Assembly: GCA_965213765.1 (NCBI GenBank)
Contig: OZ243926.1
Span: 2,976,001 to 3,040,000, forward strand
DNA from: JAJDXO01 sp965213765
GTDB taxonomy: Bacteria > Pseudomonadota > Alphaproteobacteria > Rhodospirillales > UBA2165
Direction of reading: 5' to 3'
Length of the DNA stretch: 64,000 nucleotides
Below are positions 23,896 through 32,592 of this stretch, piece after piece (position 1 is the stretch's first letter; each line of letters starts with the position of its first letter). The position numbers and the translations under genes were made by a program. The notes under the pieces were generated by a model. The model worked only from the letters and a program-made list of their open reading frames with translations. It had not been told where the DNA came from and made no database searches.

Positions 23896-24831
23896 ATGAC
23901 CGCCTCATTACGTATCGCCTTCATGGGATCGCCGGATTTTTCGGTACCCATCCTGCATGCCCTCCGGGATGCGGGGCATGGTGTTGCCGCCGTTTATTGC
24001 CAGCCGCCGCGGCCGGCGGGCCGGGGGCAACAGGAACGGAAATGCGCCGTCCATGCGGCGGCGGACGAGGCGGATCTCGAGGTCCGGACGCCCAAATCCC
24101 TCAAGGACGAAGCAGTGCAGGCTGATTTCGCGGCCCTCGATCTCGACGTCGCCGTGGTTGCCGCCTACGGTTTGATACTGCCGAAAGCCGTTCTGGATGC
24201 CCCGAAACACGGTTGTCTCAACGTCCATGCCTCGTTGCTGCCCCGCTGGCGGGGAGCGGCTCCCATTCAACGGGCCATCGAGGCAGGTGACGCCGAGACC
24301 GGCGTCACCATCATGCAGATGGACGAGGGACTGGATACGGGCGACATGCTGCTCGCCGAACGCGTCGCCATTACGCAGGCGACCACCGGCGGTTCATTGC
24401 ACGACGATTTATCCGCAATGGGCACGCGGCTGATCGTCGAGACACTGGGCAGGCTCGCCGAGGGCGCCCTCGAAGCAACCCTGCAGCCCGAGGATGGCGT
24501 GACTTACGCCAGGAAGCTGGACCGGGCCGAAGCGCGGATCGACTTTTCGGAACCCGCCCAGGTCATAGAGCGCCGCCTCCGGGCATTCGATCCTTGGCCC
24601 GGCGGCTACACGGAACTGGAGGGCGCACGGCTGAGGATTCTGTCGGCGGTGGTCTCGGACGGCTCGGGCGAGCCCGGGGTAACACTGGATGAGGCGCTGA
24701 CCATCGGCTGCGGGCGGGGATCCATTGTGCCCACCCGCGTCCAGTTGGCCGGCAAGTCCTCCATGTCCACCGGTGATTTTCTCCGGGGCACCCCGGTGCC
24801 TGCCGGAATCCGGTTGGGCCACAGGGCTTGA
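23896..24831 (+). CDS. fmt: Methionyl-tRNA formyltransferase
   Basis: Formylates initiator Met-tRNA with 10-formyl-tetrahydrofolate. 311 residues starting IAFMGSPDFSVPILHAL. Catalytic Asn/His are in LNVHASLLPRWRGAAPIQRAI and the Asp in MQMDEGLDTGDML; the C-terminal OB-like domain follows. ATG at 23896 is the family start, although the frame is open to 23866. Co-transcribed with def and truA. Confidence 0.95.
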   Translation: MTASLRIAFMGSPDFSVPILHALRDAGHGVAAVYCQPPRPAGRGQQERKCAVHAAADEADLEVRTPKSLKDEAVQADFAALDLDVAVVAAYGLILPKAVLDAPKHGCLNVHASLLPRWRGAAPIQRAIEAGDAETGVTIMQMDEGLDTGDMLLAERVAITQATTGGSLHDDLSAMGTRLIVETLGRLAEGALEATLQPEDGVTYARKLDRAEARIDFSEPAQVIERRLRAFDPWPGGYTELEGARLRILSAVVSDGSGEPGVTLDEALTIGCGRGSIVPTRVQLAGKSSMSTGDFLRGTPVPAGIRLGHRA

Positions 24832-24838
24832 AGGAGCG

Positions 24839-25582
24839 ATGCCGCGCTACAAACTCACCCTCGAGTATGACGGCAGCGGCTTTGTCGGCTGGCAGCGCCA
24901 GGCCGACGGCATTGCCGTCCAGCAGGTGCTGGAGGAGGCGATCGAGGCCTTCGCCCAGGAGCGGCGGCTGGTGGAGGGTGCCGGGCGCACCGACACCGGG
25001 GTCCACGCCCTGGGTCAGGTGGCGCACGTCGACCTCCGAAATGACTGGGAGCCTGACCGGGTCCGGGACGCGCTCAACTTCCACGTCAAACCCTACCCGG
25101 TCGTCGTACTGGCGGCCGAGGTGGTGGATGACGATTTCCACGCCCGCTTCTCGGCCACCCAGCGGGGCTACCTCTACCGCATCCTCAACCGCCGCCCGCC
25201 GCCCGCGGTCCGTGCCGGCAAGGTTTGGTGGATTCCCCAGCCTCTCGATGCGGCGGCCATGAACGCGGCGGCCCGGCATCTGATCGGCAAGCACGACTTT
25301 TCCACCTTCCGCGCCGCCAACTGCCAGGCCGACAGCCCGGTGAAGACCCTGGACGAGATCGACGTGCGGTCGGACGAGGACGAAATTCTGATCACCGTCC
25401 GGGCACGGTCATTCCTTTACCGTCAGGTGCGAAATATCGCCGGCACCCTGAAATTGGCAGGGGAAGGGAAACGGACGCCCGACGATGTACGGGACGCGCT
25501 GGCGGCGGGCGACCGGGGGCGGGGCGGTCCCACCGCGCCGCCCGATGGGCTCTACCTCACCGACGTGGTGTACGAGACTTAA
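24839..25582 (+). CDS. truA: tRNA pseudouridine(38-40) synthase
   Basis: 247 residues, start ATG at 24839 after AAGGAG. YKLTLEYDGSGFVGWQRQ and the catalytic GAGRTDTGVHALGQV (Asp nucleophile) are diagnostic, followed by FHARFSATQRGYLYRI and the YRQVRNIAGTLKLAGEG segment. Modifies the anticodon arm of many tRNAs. Ends four bases into the stop region of the convergent IorB-like gene (25579-25582 shared). Confidence 0.95.
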   Translation: MPRYKLTLEYDGSGFVGWQRQADGIAVQQVLEEAIEAFAQERRLVEGAGRTDTGVHALGQVAHVDLRNDWEPDRVRDALNFHVKPYPVVVLAAEVVDDDFHARFSATQRGYLYRILNRRPPPAVRAGKVWWIPQPLDAAAMNAAARHLIGKHDFSTFRAANCQADSPVKTLDEIDVRSDEDEILITVRARSFLYRQVRNIAGTLKLAGEGKRTPDDVRDALAAGDRGRGGPTAPPDGLYLTDVVYET

Positions 25583-27735
25583 GCGAGCGCCGCCGCCCGG
25601 ATGGCGTCCCGATTGAACGGCATGCGGCGTAAGCGGATGCCGATAGCGTCATGGATGGCGTTGGCGACGGCGCCTCCCGCCGGCCCGGCGACCGTCTCAC
25701 CGGCGCCCAGGAAGGGCATGCCGGGCCGCTCCATCAGCCTGCATTCCACTTCGGGCACATTGTCGAATCGGAGGATGGGGTAGCTGTCCCAGTCCCGGCT
25801 GGTGACCCCGTCCTTGTCCCAGGTCACCTGCTCATAGAGGGTCCAGCTCGCCGCCTGGATGTAACCGCCCTCCAATTGGGCGATCAGCCCGTGGGGGTCG
25901 ACCACTTCGCCGGCGTCACAGACGATCCAGGCTCGGGTCAGCTTGACCTCGGCCCCGTCGGTGATCTCCACCTCGGCGCCCGTGGCGCAATAGGCGGCGG
26001 AATTCTTGTAGCGGGCGAAGGCGATACCCCGGCCGAGCCCTTTGCCGTCCCCCGCCTTGCCGGCGGCCATCATGTCGGCGAGCGCGGTGATGCACTCCTT
26101 GGCCCGGTCGTCATCCAGGTGATTGAGGCGGAAGGTGACCGGATCGATCCCGGCGGCCTCCGCGAGTTCGTTCATGAACGCCTCAATGGCGACCGTATTG
26201 CCGAAGGCGCCGAGCGTGCGGAGCGCCGACACCCGGAGCGGCAGGCCGCGAACCAGGTTCTTGACCAGCCGGGGGCCGGGAAATTTGTAGAGCGGCTCCA
26301 GGTTCCGGTGGATGCCCACATGCGCCCCCATGGTGGGCGGCGGGACCGGCCAATCGATGGGGTCTTCCATGAAATGGGTGGAAACCAGTTTCTCGGCGGG
26401 CGTCCCGGCGCGGCCCGGGGCCGGGCGGCCCATGAAGGTGTCACCGTAGCTTTCGTGGGACCAGTCGACGATCCTGCCGTCACCGTCGATGCTTGCCCGC
26501 AGCTCCATCACCATGGCGCTGCCGTAGGGCTCCCACGCGTGCTCGTCGTCCCGGGTCCACTTCAAGAGGATCGGCGTGCCCGGCACGGCAACGGCGCAGA
26601 GCGCCGCATCGAAGGCCGCGTCATCAGCGCCGTTATGGCCGTAACAGCCGGCGCCCGGCACGAACCGGACGTGCACGTCGCCGGGTTCCATCTCGAGGGC
26701 GTCGGCGATGGCTGCACGTAGCGGATAGACGCCCTGATTGTGGGTCCAGACGGTGAGCTTGCCGTCCTCGAACACGGCGCACCCCGCCGACGGACCGATG
26801 GATCCGTGCATGTGATAGGGCTTCTCGTAGCGGGCCGAGAGGGTTGCGGCAGCCTCGGCGGGCGGATCGGCAAGCTCCGGCACCGGTGCCTCAATCGGGG
26901 CGCCGCCTTCGACGACCGGCAGGCTGATACGTTCGTTGGCGGTCAGCGCTTCGTAGAGCTCCTGGGTCGGCAGCCCGTCGCCCATATCCCACTCGGCGGC
27001 ATTGGCGAGCCGATTGGCGGCTTTCACCGCCTCGTACTCGCCGCCGGCCGCCACGGCGAGGAAACTGCCGTTTCGGATCACCGAGACGCCGGACGCTTCC
27101 AGGCGTTCGACCACGCCCGCATCCAATGATTTGAGAGATGCCCGGTAGTGGGGCGGCCTGACCAATCGGCCAAACTTCATCCCCGGCAGATGCAGGTCAT
27201 GGAGGTACTCCATTTCGCCTGACACGATCTCGGTCATACCCTTGGCCAAAACGGTTTGACCGACCACCGAATGGCCGGCGGGGGCCTTCACCGGGATGTC
27301 GATATCCACGTCGGCCTCGAAGGGCTTGCCGCCGGCCAGTTCCCAGAAACTCACCGACTGGTTGGTGCCGGGCACCTGGATCAGGCCATCATTGATCTCG
27401 AGGCTGTCCCGCGCGGCCCCCAGTTCGTCGGCGGCCATATCCAGCAGCCGCGCCCGCGCGGTGGCGGCGGCGTGACGCACCGCGTTACCCGAATGCATCA
27501 TCGACATGGAACCGGCGGTGAAGCCTTCATTGGGGTCGATGCCGGTCTCGGTCCGCTTGATGTCGATGCGGTCGTAATCCACATCGAGCTCTTCCGCTGC
27601 GATCATGGCAAGCGCCGTCGAAATCCGCTGGCCGATATCGACCTTGCCGGTGTGGACGAGGATGCGCTCGTCTTCGGCAATCTCGATCCATTGATCGAGG
27701 CCGGGGTGGGTCTCGAGCGATGCGCTGCCGGCCAT
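25579..27735 (-). CDS. Molybdenum-dependent oxidoreductase large subunit, IorB type
   Basis: Isoquinoline 1-oxidoreductase beta-like subunit of the xanthine oxidase family, about 718 residues. It has the rearranged IorB architecture: an N-terminal half with DIGQRISTALAMIAAEELDVD and a second region SARYEKPYHMHGSIGPSAGCAVFEDGKLTVWTHNQGVY, then GCYGHNGADDAAFDAAL, LRTLGAFGNTVAIEAFMNELA and a terminal GAGETVAGPAGGAVANAI with the catalytic Glu. ATG at 27735 is used, one base after the small-subunit stop; ATG 27753 is possible. It lacks the Tat-type N-terminus some periplasmic IorB proteins carry. Substrate, likely an N-heterocycle or aldehyde, is unknown. Confidence 0.85.
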   Translation of the reverse strand: MAGSASLETHPGLDQWIEIAEDERILVHTGKVDIGQRISTALAMIAAEELDVDYDRIDIKRTETGIDPNEGFTAGSMSMMHSGNAVRHAAATARARLLDMAADELGAARDSLEINDGLIQVPGTNQSVSFWELAGGKPFEADVDIDIPVKAPAGHSVVGQTVLAKGMTEIVSGEMEYLHDLHLPGMKFGRLVRPPHYRASLKSLDAGVVERLEASGVSVIRNGSFLAVAAGGEYEAVKAANRLANAAEWDMGDGLPTQELYEALTANERISLPVVEGGAPIEAPVPELADPPAEAAATLSARYEKPYHMHGSIGPSAGCAVFEDGKLTVWTHNQGVYPLRAAIADALEMEPGDVHVRFVPGAGCYGHNGADDAAFDAALCAVAVPGTPILLKWTRDDEHAWEPYGSAMVMELRASIDGDGRIVDWSHESYGDTFMGRPAPGRAGTPAEKLVSTHFMEDPIDWPVPPPTMGAHVGIHRNLEPLYKFPGPRLVKNLVRGLPLRVSALRTLGAFGNTVAIEAFMNELAEAAGIDPVTFRLNHLDDDRAKECITALADMMAAGKAGDGKGLGRGIAFARYKNSAAYCATGAEVEITDGAEVKLTRAWIVCDAGEVVDPHGLIAQLEGGYIQAASWTLYEQVTWDKDGVTSRDWDSYPILRFDNVPEVECRLMERPGMPFLGAGETVAGPAGGAVANAIHDAIGIRLRRMPFNRDAIRAAALA

Positions 27736-27736
27736 G

Positions 27737-28201
27737 TCACACCCCCCCGGCAATCAGATTGTCGATGGCAGCGAGCACCCGACGGTGGGATCCGCAACGG
27801 CATAGGTGCTGGTGCAGGGCTTCGATGATTTCGTCCTCGCTGGGCCTTGGGTTGGAATTCAGCAGCGCCGTGGCGGCGATGACGATGCCGGGCGTACAGT
27901 ACCCGCACTGGGCGGCGCCCATTTCGGCAAAGGCTTGCTGAACGGGGCTCAATTCGCCGCCGCCGGAGAGACCTTCAACGGTGGTGATTTCGTTGCCCTC
28001 GAACTCGGAAGCCGCGCGGACACAGCTCAAGGTACGCTCACCGTCGACGATGACCGCGCAAGCCCCGCACTGCTCTTGTGCGCAGCCGAGCTTCGGCCCG
28101 GTAAGACCCAGCTGATCGCGGAGAACGAATATCAGCGGCGCGGCGGGGTCGGCCTCGACCTCCCTCCGCTCACCGTTCACGGACAACGAAATATTCGCCA
28201 T
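27737..28201 (-). CDS. (2Fe-2S)-binding small subunit, IorA type
   Basis: Electron-transfer partner of the IorB-like subunit, 154 residues. The plant-type ferredoxin domain has CAQEQCGACAVIVDGERTLSC and the C-terminal domain CGYCTPGIVIA with LCRCGSHRRV, the eight cysteines binding two 2Fe-2S clusters. ATG at 28201 follows GGAGAGG. No FAD subunit gene is present, as expected for the IorAB class, which passes electrons to a cytochrome. Confidence 0.92.
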   Translation of the reverse strand: MANISLSVNGERREVEADPAAPLIFVLRDQLGLTGPKLGCAQEQCGACAVIVDGERTLSCVRAASEFEGNEITTVEGLSGGGELSPVQQAFAEMGAAQCGYCTPGIVIAATALLNSNPRPSEDEIIEALHQHLCRCGSHRRVLAAIDNLIAGGV

Positions 28202-28343
28202 ATGCGGCGCCTCTCCTTGGCAGACGTCGGCCATAGACTATTGATCAGACCCGGTGGTGCAAGCGTCCGCGGACGGTCGAGGAATAGCGGTTGCGTTCGG
28301 GGAAATGGGTTCGCACCATAGGGGCCGATCGGCGGAGGACACT

Positions 28344-29456
28344 ATGGACGATACACCTGAACCGCTTCCCTATATCCGGCAGACGCTGCGGAATATGGGG
28401 AGCTGGAATCCGACCCGGCTGCTGCCCGGGGAGCGGAGCGGCAACGTGCACCGGATGGATCTCAATGAATGTCCGATGCCGCCGTCACCGATAGTTATCG
28501 AGGCGATCCGCGACCACGCGCACCTCGTGAACCGTTATGCCGATGGCGGCTGTCCCGATCTCACCGAAAAAATTTCGGCCGTGACCGGAGTGCCCCACGA
28601 TTGCATCACCTGGGGGACCGGCAGCGCGGAGTTGCTGGCCAATATCGTCCGTTTGGCCATCGCGCCGGGTGACGGCGTGGTGGCGCCGACCCCGGTCTGG
28701 CGCCGGTTCCACGGGGTCTTTAGCTCACTCGAGGCGGACGTGGCGCACGTGGATATTCGGGACGACGGATCCGTCGACCCGGACGGGATGATCGCGGCCT
28801 GCAGCGGCAAGACCAAGATCATGGTCTGTGTCACGCCGAATAACCCGTCCGGTGCGATGCTGTCCAAGGCTGAAGTCCGGAAAGTGGCCGAGGAAACCCC
28901 GGAGGACGTGCTGCTGTATCTGGATGAGGCCTACTACGAATTCGCCCGGTTCGCCGGCGGCCCCGATGGGTTGGTGATTCTGCAGGAGCACCGCAAGGGC
29001 CCATGGATCGTTACCCGGACCTTCTCCAAGGCCTATGCGATGGCGGGGCTGCGCATGGGCTACGCCATGGCGAGCAATGTGCACATTACCAATGCGCTGC
29101 GTTCGCTGACCGGAACGTTCAACGTGTCCGCCATGTCTGAAGCCGCGGCCTTGGCGGCCTGGGAGGACCAGGACTATGCCTTGCGCATCCAGGAGGCCAC
29201 CGCAACGGAACGCGAGCGGATCGTCGATGGCCTCAGGGAAATGGGGATCGAGGCGCTGCCCTCGGTGACCAACTTCGTGTCGGGGCCCCTCGACCGGCCT
29301 GCCGGACCTGTCATTCAGGCGATGAAGGAACGAAACATCCGGATCGCCGGCTGGGCCGAGGAAGGGTACGGCCACATGATCCGTGTCAGCATCGGCCTGC
29401 CGGAGGATACGGACGCCTTCCTGACCGCGCTGAGGGAAATCCTGGACGCCGGCTAG
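28344..29456 (+). CDS. Histidinol-phosphate aminotransferase-like PLP enzyme
   Basis: Class I/II aminotransferase, 370 residues, resembling HisC. The PLP Lys lies in RTFSKAYAMAGLRMGYAM; VTPNNPSGAML and YLDEAYYEFA are the Asn and Asp/Tyr cofactor contacts. ATG at 28344 follows GGAGG by 6 bp. No other his gene is adjacent, so it may be a HisC paralogue acting on another amino acid such as Phe/Tyr. Its TAG stop opens the repeat at 29453. Confidence 0.85.
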   Translation: MDDTPEPLPYIRQTLRNMGSWNPTRLLPGERSGNVHRMDLNECPMPPSPIVIEAIRDHAHLVNRYADGGCPDLTEKISAVTGVPHDCITWGTGSAELLANIVRLAIAPGDGVVAPTPVWRRFHGVFSSLEADVAHVDIRDDGSVDPDGMIAACSGKTKIMVCVTPNNPSGAMLSKAEVRKVAEETPEDVLLYLDEAYYEFARFAGGPDGLVILQEHRKGPWIVTRTFSKAYAMAGLRMGYAMASNVHITNALRSLTGTFNVSAMSEAAALAAWEDQDYALRIQEATATERERIVDGLREMGIEALPSVTNFVSGPLDRPAGPVIQAMKERNIRIAGWAEEGYGHMIRVSIGLPEDTDAFLTALREILDAG

Positions 29457-29513
29457 AGCAGTTTCCGGCCAAATTGAATCAATTTGATGGCGCTCATCGG
29501 TTAGCTGGGCAGG
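29453..29513 (+). repeat. TAGAGC-GTTTCCGG family repeat, copy downstream of the hisC-like gene
   Basis: 61 bp beginning CTAGAGCAGTTTCCGGCC, with an internal palindrome CAAATTGA-A-TCAATTTG. It matches the copy at 57858-57918 (reverse strand) over 61 bp with one difference. The TAG at 29454-29456 is the stop codon of the preceding gene. Similarity to the other copy fades beyond 29513. Confidence 0.85.
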
Positions 29514-29595
29514 CTGCTGTCGCCGGCGATGGCCGGGCGGCGGACCGGGCGCGCCGCGGCCGAGGTGCTGGTCGAGAACCGGATCGGCTCAATAA

Positions 29596-29931
29596 CTATG
29601 CCGCCCGGGGGCCGAAAATGATGATCCCGGCGCCTACCAGACAAACGAGACCGCCGACCACGTCCCAACGGTCGGGACGCATGCCCTCGATCAACCACAG
29701 CCAGACCAGAGACGAGGCGATATAGACGCCGCCATAGGCGGCGTAGGCGCGCCCGGCGAACGCCGCATCAATCCGGGTGAGGATGACCGCGAAGGCAATC
29801 AGCAGCACGATGCCGGGTGCAATCCAAAGAATACTCTTGCCCAGCCGCAGCCAGGACCAGAATGCGAAGCTGCCACCGATTTCCGCCGCCGCGGCGGCCA
29901 CGTAAAGACCGGCGGTGAGAACAAAGGACAT
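29596..29931 (-). CDS. YnfA/UPF0060 small multidrug-resistance-like membrane protein
   Basis: 111 residues and four predicted helices. Conserved family pieces are AAAAEIGGSFAFWSWLR, GRAYAAYGGVYIASSLVWLW, and the ending GMRPDRWDVVGGLVCLVGAGIIIF. Function of UPF0060 proteins is poorly known; they resemble SMR transporters. ATG at 29931; the frame is open further upstream but without family sequence. Same strand as the adjacent EamA exporter. Confidence 0.9.
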   Translation of the reverse strand: MSFVLTAGLYVAAAAAEIGGSFAFWSWLRLGKSILWIAPGIVLLIAFAVILTRIDAAFAGRAYAAYGGVYIASSLVWLWLIEGMRPDRWDVVGGLVCLVGAGIIIFGPRAA

Positions 29932-29963
29932 GGGTGCCTCCTTGGAAGGTGGGGCAGGGGAGT

Positions 29964-30899
29964 CTAGGCGCCGCCGGTATCGGGCCGGGCGAGTTGCTCG
30001 GATTTCAAGGCGGCCTCCCGGCGGGCAACATAGGTCGTTGAAGCGATGATCAGCAGCCCGCCGATCAGCGTCCAGATGCTGGGCGTTTCGGCGAAGAAGA
30101 AGAAACCCAGAACGGCGGCAAACAACAGCCGGGTGAAGTTGACTGGCTCCAGGGCGCTGACGTCCGCCAGCGTGATGGAATGCATGAAGGTGAAATGAGC
30201 GCCTGTCAGCAGCGCGCCAATTGCGATGACACCGGCCAGCGCGCTCAAGCTGGGGGTGGTCCACACCGATATCGCCGGCAACAGCGTAACCGGCACCATT
30301 AGTCCCATCAGGTAGAGCACGCTCGTCGTGCTGGATTCGGTGCGGGTCAGGGACTTGGCGATGACCCGATGGCTGGCGCCGCAGACCACCGCGCAAAGCA
30401 CCAGCCAGACCCCGAGACCGACTTCCTGGAAGCCGGGACGGACAATAATCAGCGCCCCGCATATTCCGACCGCCAAGGCCGCCCAACGTCTCGGGCCGAC
30501 CTTTTCGCCCAGGAAAAACATCGCGAAGATGGCCACCACCACCGGCATGAGCAAATTGAGCGCCGCCGCATCCGCCAGCTGCATGAGCGTAAGCGCCCAG
30601 AACCAGGCCATAACGCCGAGGCCGTTGAAGGTGGCGCGAATCAAATGGGTGCTAAATCTCCGCGTCTTGAAGACGGTCACACCCCGTTTCAAGCCCACGG
30701 GCAGGAACATCAGAAAGCCGAACAGGGTCGCCATGAAGGTGATCTGGAAGGAGTCGAGCTCGTCCGAGACGTTCCGGACAATGACCCAGAGGCAGGCAAG
30801 CATGAACGCGGAGGACGCTGCCCAGAAGACCGCCATGGCGCCCGACGTCGATACCAAGCCCGCCGCGACGGCCTCCCCCAGAGTAGGCTTTTTATCCAT
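29964..30899 (-). CDS. EamA-family (DMT) transporter
   Basis: Ten-helix drug/metabolite transporter, 311 residues, made of two EamA repeats. The second ends in the characteristic LEPVNFTRLLFAAVLGFFFFAETPSIWTLIGGLLIIAST. Located 43 bp downstream of the flavin hydroxylase on the same strand, so it may export a product of that pathway; the substrate cannot be read from sequence. Confidence 0.87.
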   Translation of the reverse strand: MDKKPTLGEAVAAGLVSTSGAMAVFWAASSAFMLACLWVIVRNVSDELDSFQITFMATLFGFLMFLPVGLKRGVTVFKTRRFSTHLIRATFNGLGVMAWFWALTLMQLADAAALNLLMPVVVAIFAMFFLGEKVGPRRWAALAVGICGALIIVRPGFQEVGLGVWLVLCAVVCGASHRVIAKSLTRTESSTTSVLYLMGLMVPVTLLPAISVWTTPSLSALAGVIAIGALLTGAHFTFMHSITLADVSALEPVNFTRLLFAAVLGFFFFAETPSIWTLIGGLLIIASTTYVARREAALKSEQLARPDTGGA

Positions 30900-30942
30900 G
30901 GCGCCAGCCTACGCCCGGGCCGCGACTTGGCAAGCACGTGGT

Positions 30943-32517
30943 CTAAATGCGAACACCCATCGAACCGGCAAGCTCGTCACATAGGCCTGAAAGTTGATCC
31001 GGAAACGCCCCGCCGGCAGCGTAGCGGTCGGGCCGGATGATCAGCACCTGGTCCCGATGCGCGCGGAGGGGCTGGGCGATGTCCGGCTCAACAAACCGAT
31101 GGGGCGCGTGACCGTTGAAATCCACCTGGACCAGGCGGGGCGTAAGCGCGCCCAATAGATGATGCCGCAGTTGGGCAACGGCCTGAAGGGTCCGTTCGTC
31201 CTGGACCAGGATGGCGAAGCCGTCGCCGAGGAGGTCATCAAGCATGAGCTCGCCGTCGGGTCCGTGAACCCGGGGCTGCGGGATCATTTCTCCCACGAGT
31301 GAACCCGGCACCTCGTCCGCAGTGGAAACGAAGAGTCCGTCGGGCAGCCGAGGGCGGGGTTTGAAGCGCATGTTGATCATGAATTCCTTCACCGCCGGAA
31401 ACCGGTTCCAGGCAGCGATCATGGCATCCCGGATGGCCAATTGCCGGGGGCCGAGGGGCATGATCACTTCACCCATGGCGACAGCCAAGTCGATCATTGC
31501 GCCGACGGGTTCGAGCCGCTCAACCTCGTAACTGCGGAGCACATCGAACGATGCCTGGCCATGTATTTGGGCGGCGATCTTCCAGGCGACGTTCGACGCA
31601 TCCCGAAGACCGGCGTTCATGCCCTGCCCGGCAAAGGGCGGGGTCAAATGGGCCGCGTCCCCGAGAAGCAGAACACGGCCTTCCCCGAGGCGATCAGCAA
31701 TGCGGGCATGGAACGTGTAGACCGCCGCCCGGGTAATGTTTTCCTCCCGGTAGGGCTGAAACGGGGCCAACAATTCGGCAATGGTCTCCGGGCGGACCAT
31801 GTCCTCCCGGTCCTCACCGTCAAGAAGCATGAATTCATAGCGCCGCCCGTTGTTGGGGGCCGGCATGTGAACGCTGGGCCGTGCCGGGTCACAGGAAAAA
31901 ATCGCACCCGGCGTATTTATTTCGTCGTTTTCCGTATCGAGGACCAGCCAGTCCTGTTCGTAGGTGTCGCCTTCGAACCCGATCCCCAAGGCGTTTCTGG
32001 TCGAACTGTGGGCGCCGTCGCAGGCCAGCAGCCACTGGGTCCGAATTGTCTGATCTCCTGCCGGGCCGGATACGGATACCGTCACGCCGTCGGCGGTCTG
32101 CTCAAACCCGGTCACGGCCGTATCGAACGCGAGGCTGACACCGGAAGTGCCGGTTATCCCCGCTGCCAGCGTTGCCTCGAGGCGCGGTTGGCTCATGAAA
32201 TTGCGCTTGCAATAACCGAATTCGCGAGGACCGGCGCCGGATTCCGCGATCAGGTTCCCGTCCCCATCCCGGTACTGGGTCCCGGCGCCCTCGATGGTGC
32301 CGGCGCGGACCTCTTCGGCGAGACCGATGGCTTGTATGGTCCGGAACCCCTCGTCATCGAGCACGATGGCCTTCGGGATATCACTGGTTGTTGCGTTCCG
32401 TTCGACCAACAGGGTCTCGACACCCTTGCGGCCGAGCAGCCCGGCCAAGGCCAGGCCTGTGGGTCCTGCGCCAAGGACGATGGCCGGGACCTCTGCTGGA
32501 AGGAGAGTTTGCGCCAT
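30943..32517 (-). CDS. FAD-dependent aromatic hydroxylase (MhpA/PheA-TfdB type)
   Basis: Group A flavoprotein monooxygenase, 524 residues. N-terminal GAGPTGLALAGLLGRKGVETLLVER binds the ADP of FAD; LLACDGAHSSTR and LLLGDAAHLTPPFAGQGMNAGLRDASNVAWKIA are the DG and GD motifs. The C-terminus is a thioredoxin-like domain as in phenol and 3-(3-hydroxyphenyl)propionate hydroxylases. ATG at 32517 is preceded by GGAGAG; the open frame further upstream is antisense to the FAH gene. Divergent from FAH, suggesting one aromatic catabolic unit. Confidence 0.88.
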   Translation of the reverse strand: MAQTLLPAEVPAIVLGAGPTGLALAGLLGRKGVETLLVERNATTSDIPKAIVLDDEGFRTIQAIGLAEEVRAGTIEGAGTQYRDGDGNLIAESGAGPREFGYCKRNFMSQPRLEATLAAGITGTSGVSLAFDTAVTGFEQTADGVTVSVSGPAGDQTIRTQWLLACDGAHSSTRNALGIGFEGDTYEQDWLVLDTENDEINTPGAIFSCDPARPSVHMPAPNNGRRYEFMLLDGEDREDMVRPETIAELLAPFQPYREENITRAAVYTFHARIADRLGEGRVLLLGDAAHLTPPFAGQGMNAGLRDASNVAWKIAAQIHGQASFDVLRSYEVERLEPVGAMIDLAVAMGEVIMPLGPRQLAIRDAMIAAWNRFPAVKEFMINMRFKPRPRLPDGLFVSTADEVPGSLVGEMIPQPRVHGPDGELMLDDLLGDGFAILVQDERTLQAVAQLRHHLLGALTPRLVQVDFNGHAPHRFVEPDIAQPLRAHRDQVLIIRPDRYAAGGAFPDQLSGLCDELAGSMGVRI

Positions 32518-32592
32518 GGCGGTGCGGGGTCTCGTTAAATCGGAGTGCGGCCTGTACGATATCCGCCAAGCGGGAAAAGCGGAGCCAAAAAA

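Noticed and set aside
30328..31040. Long plus-strand frames across the EamA transporter and hydroxylase
   Set aside because: They are antisense shadows in GC-rich DNA with no family features.
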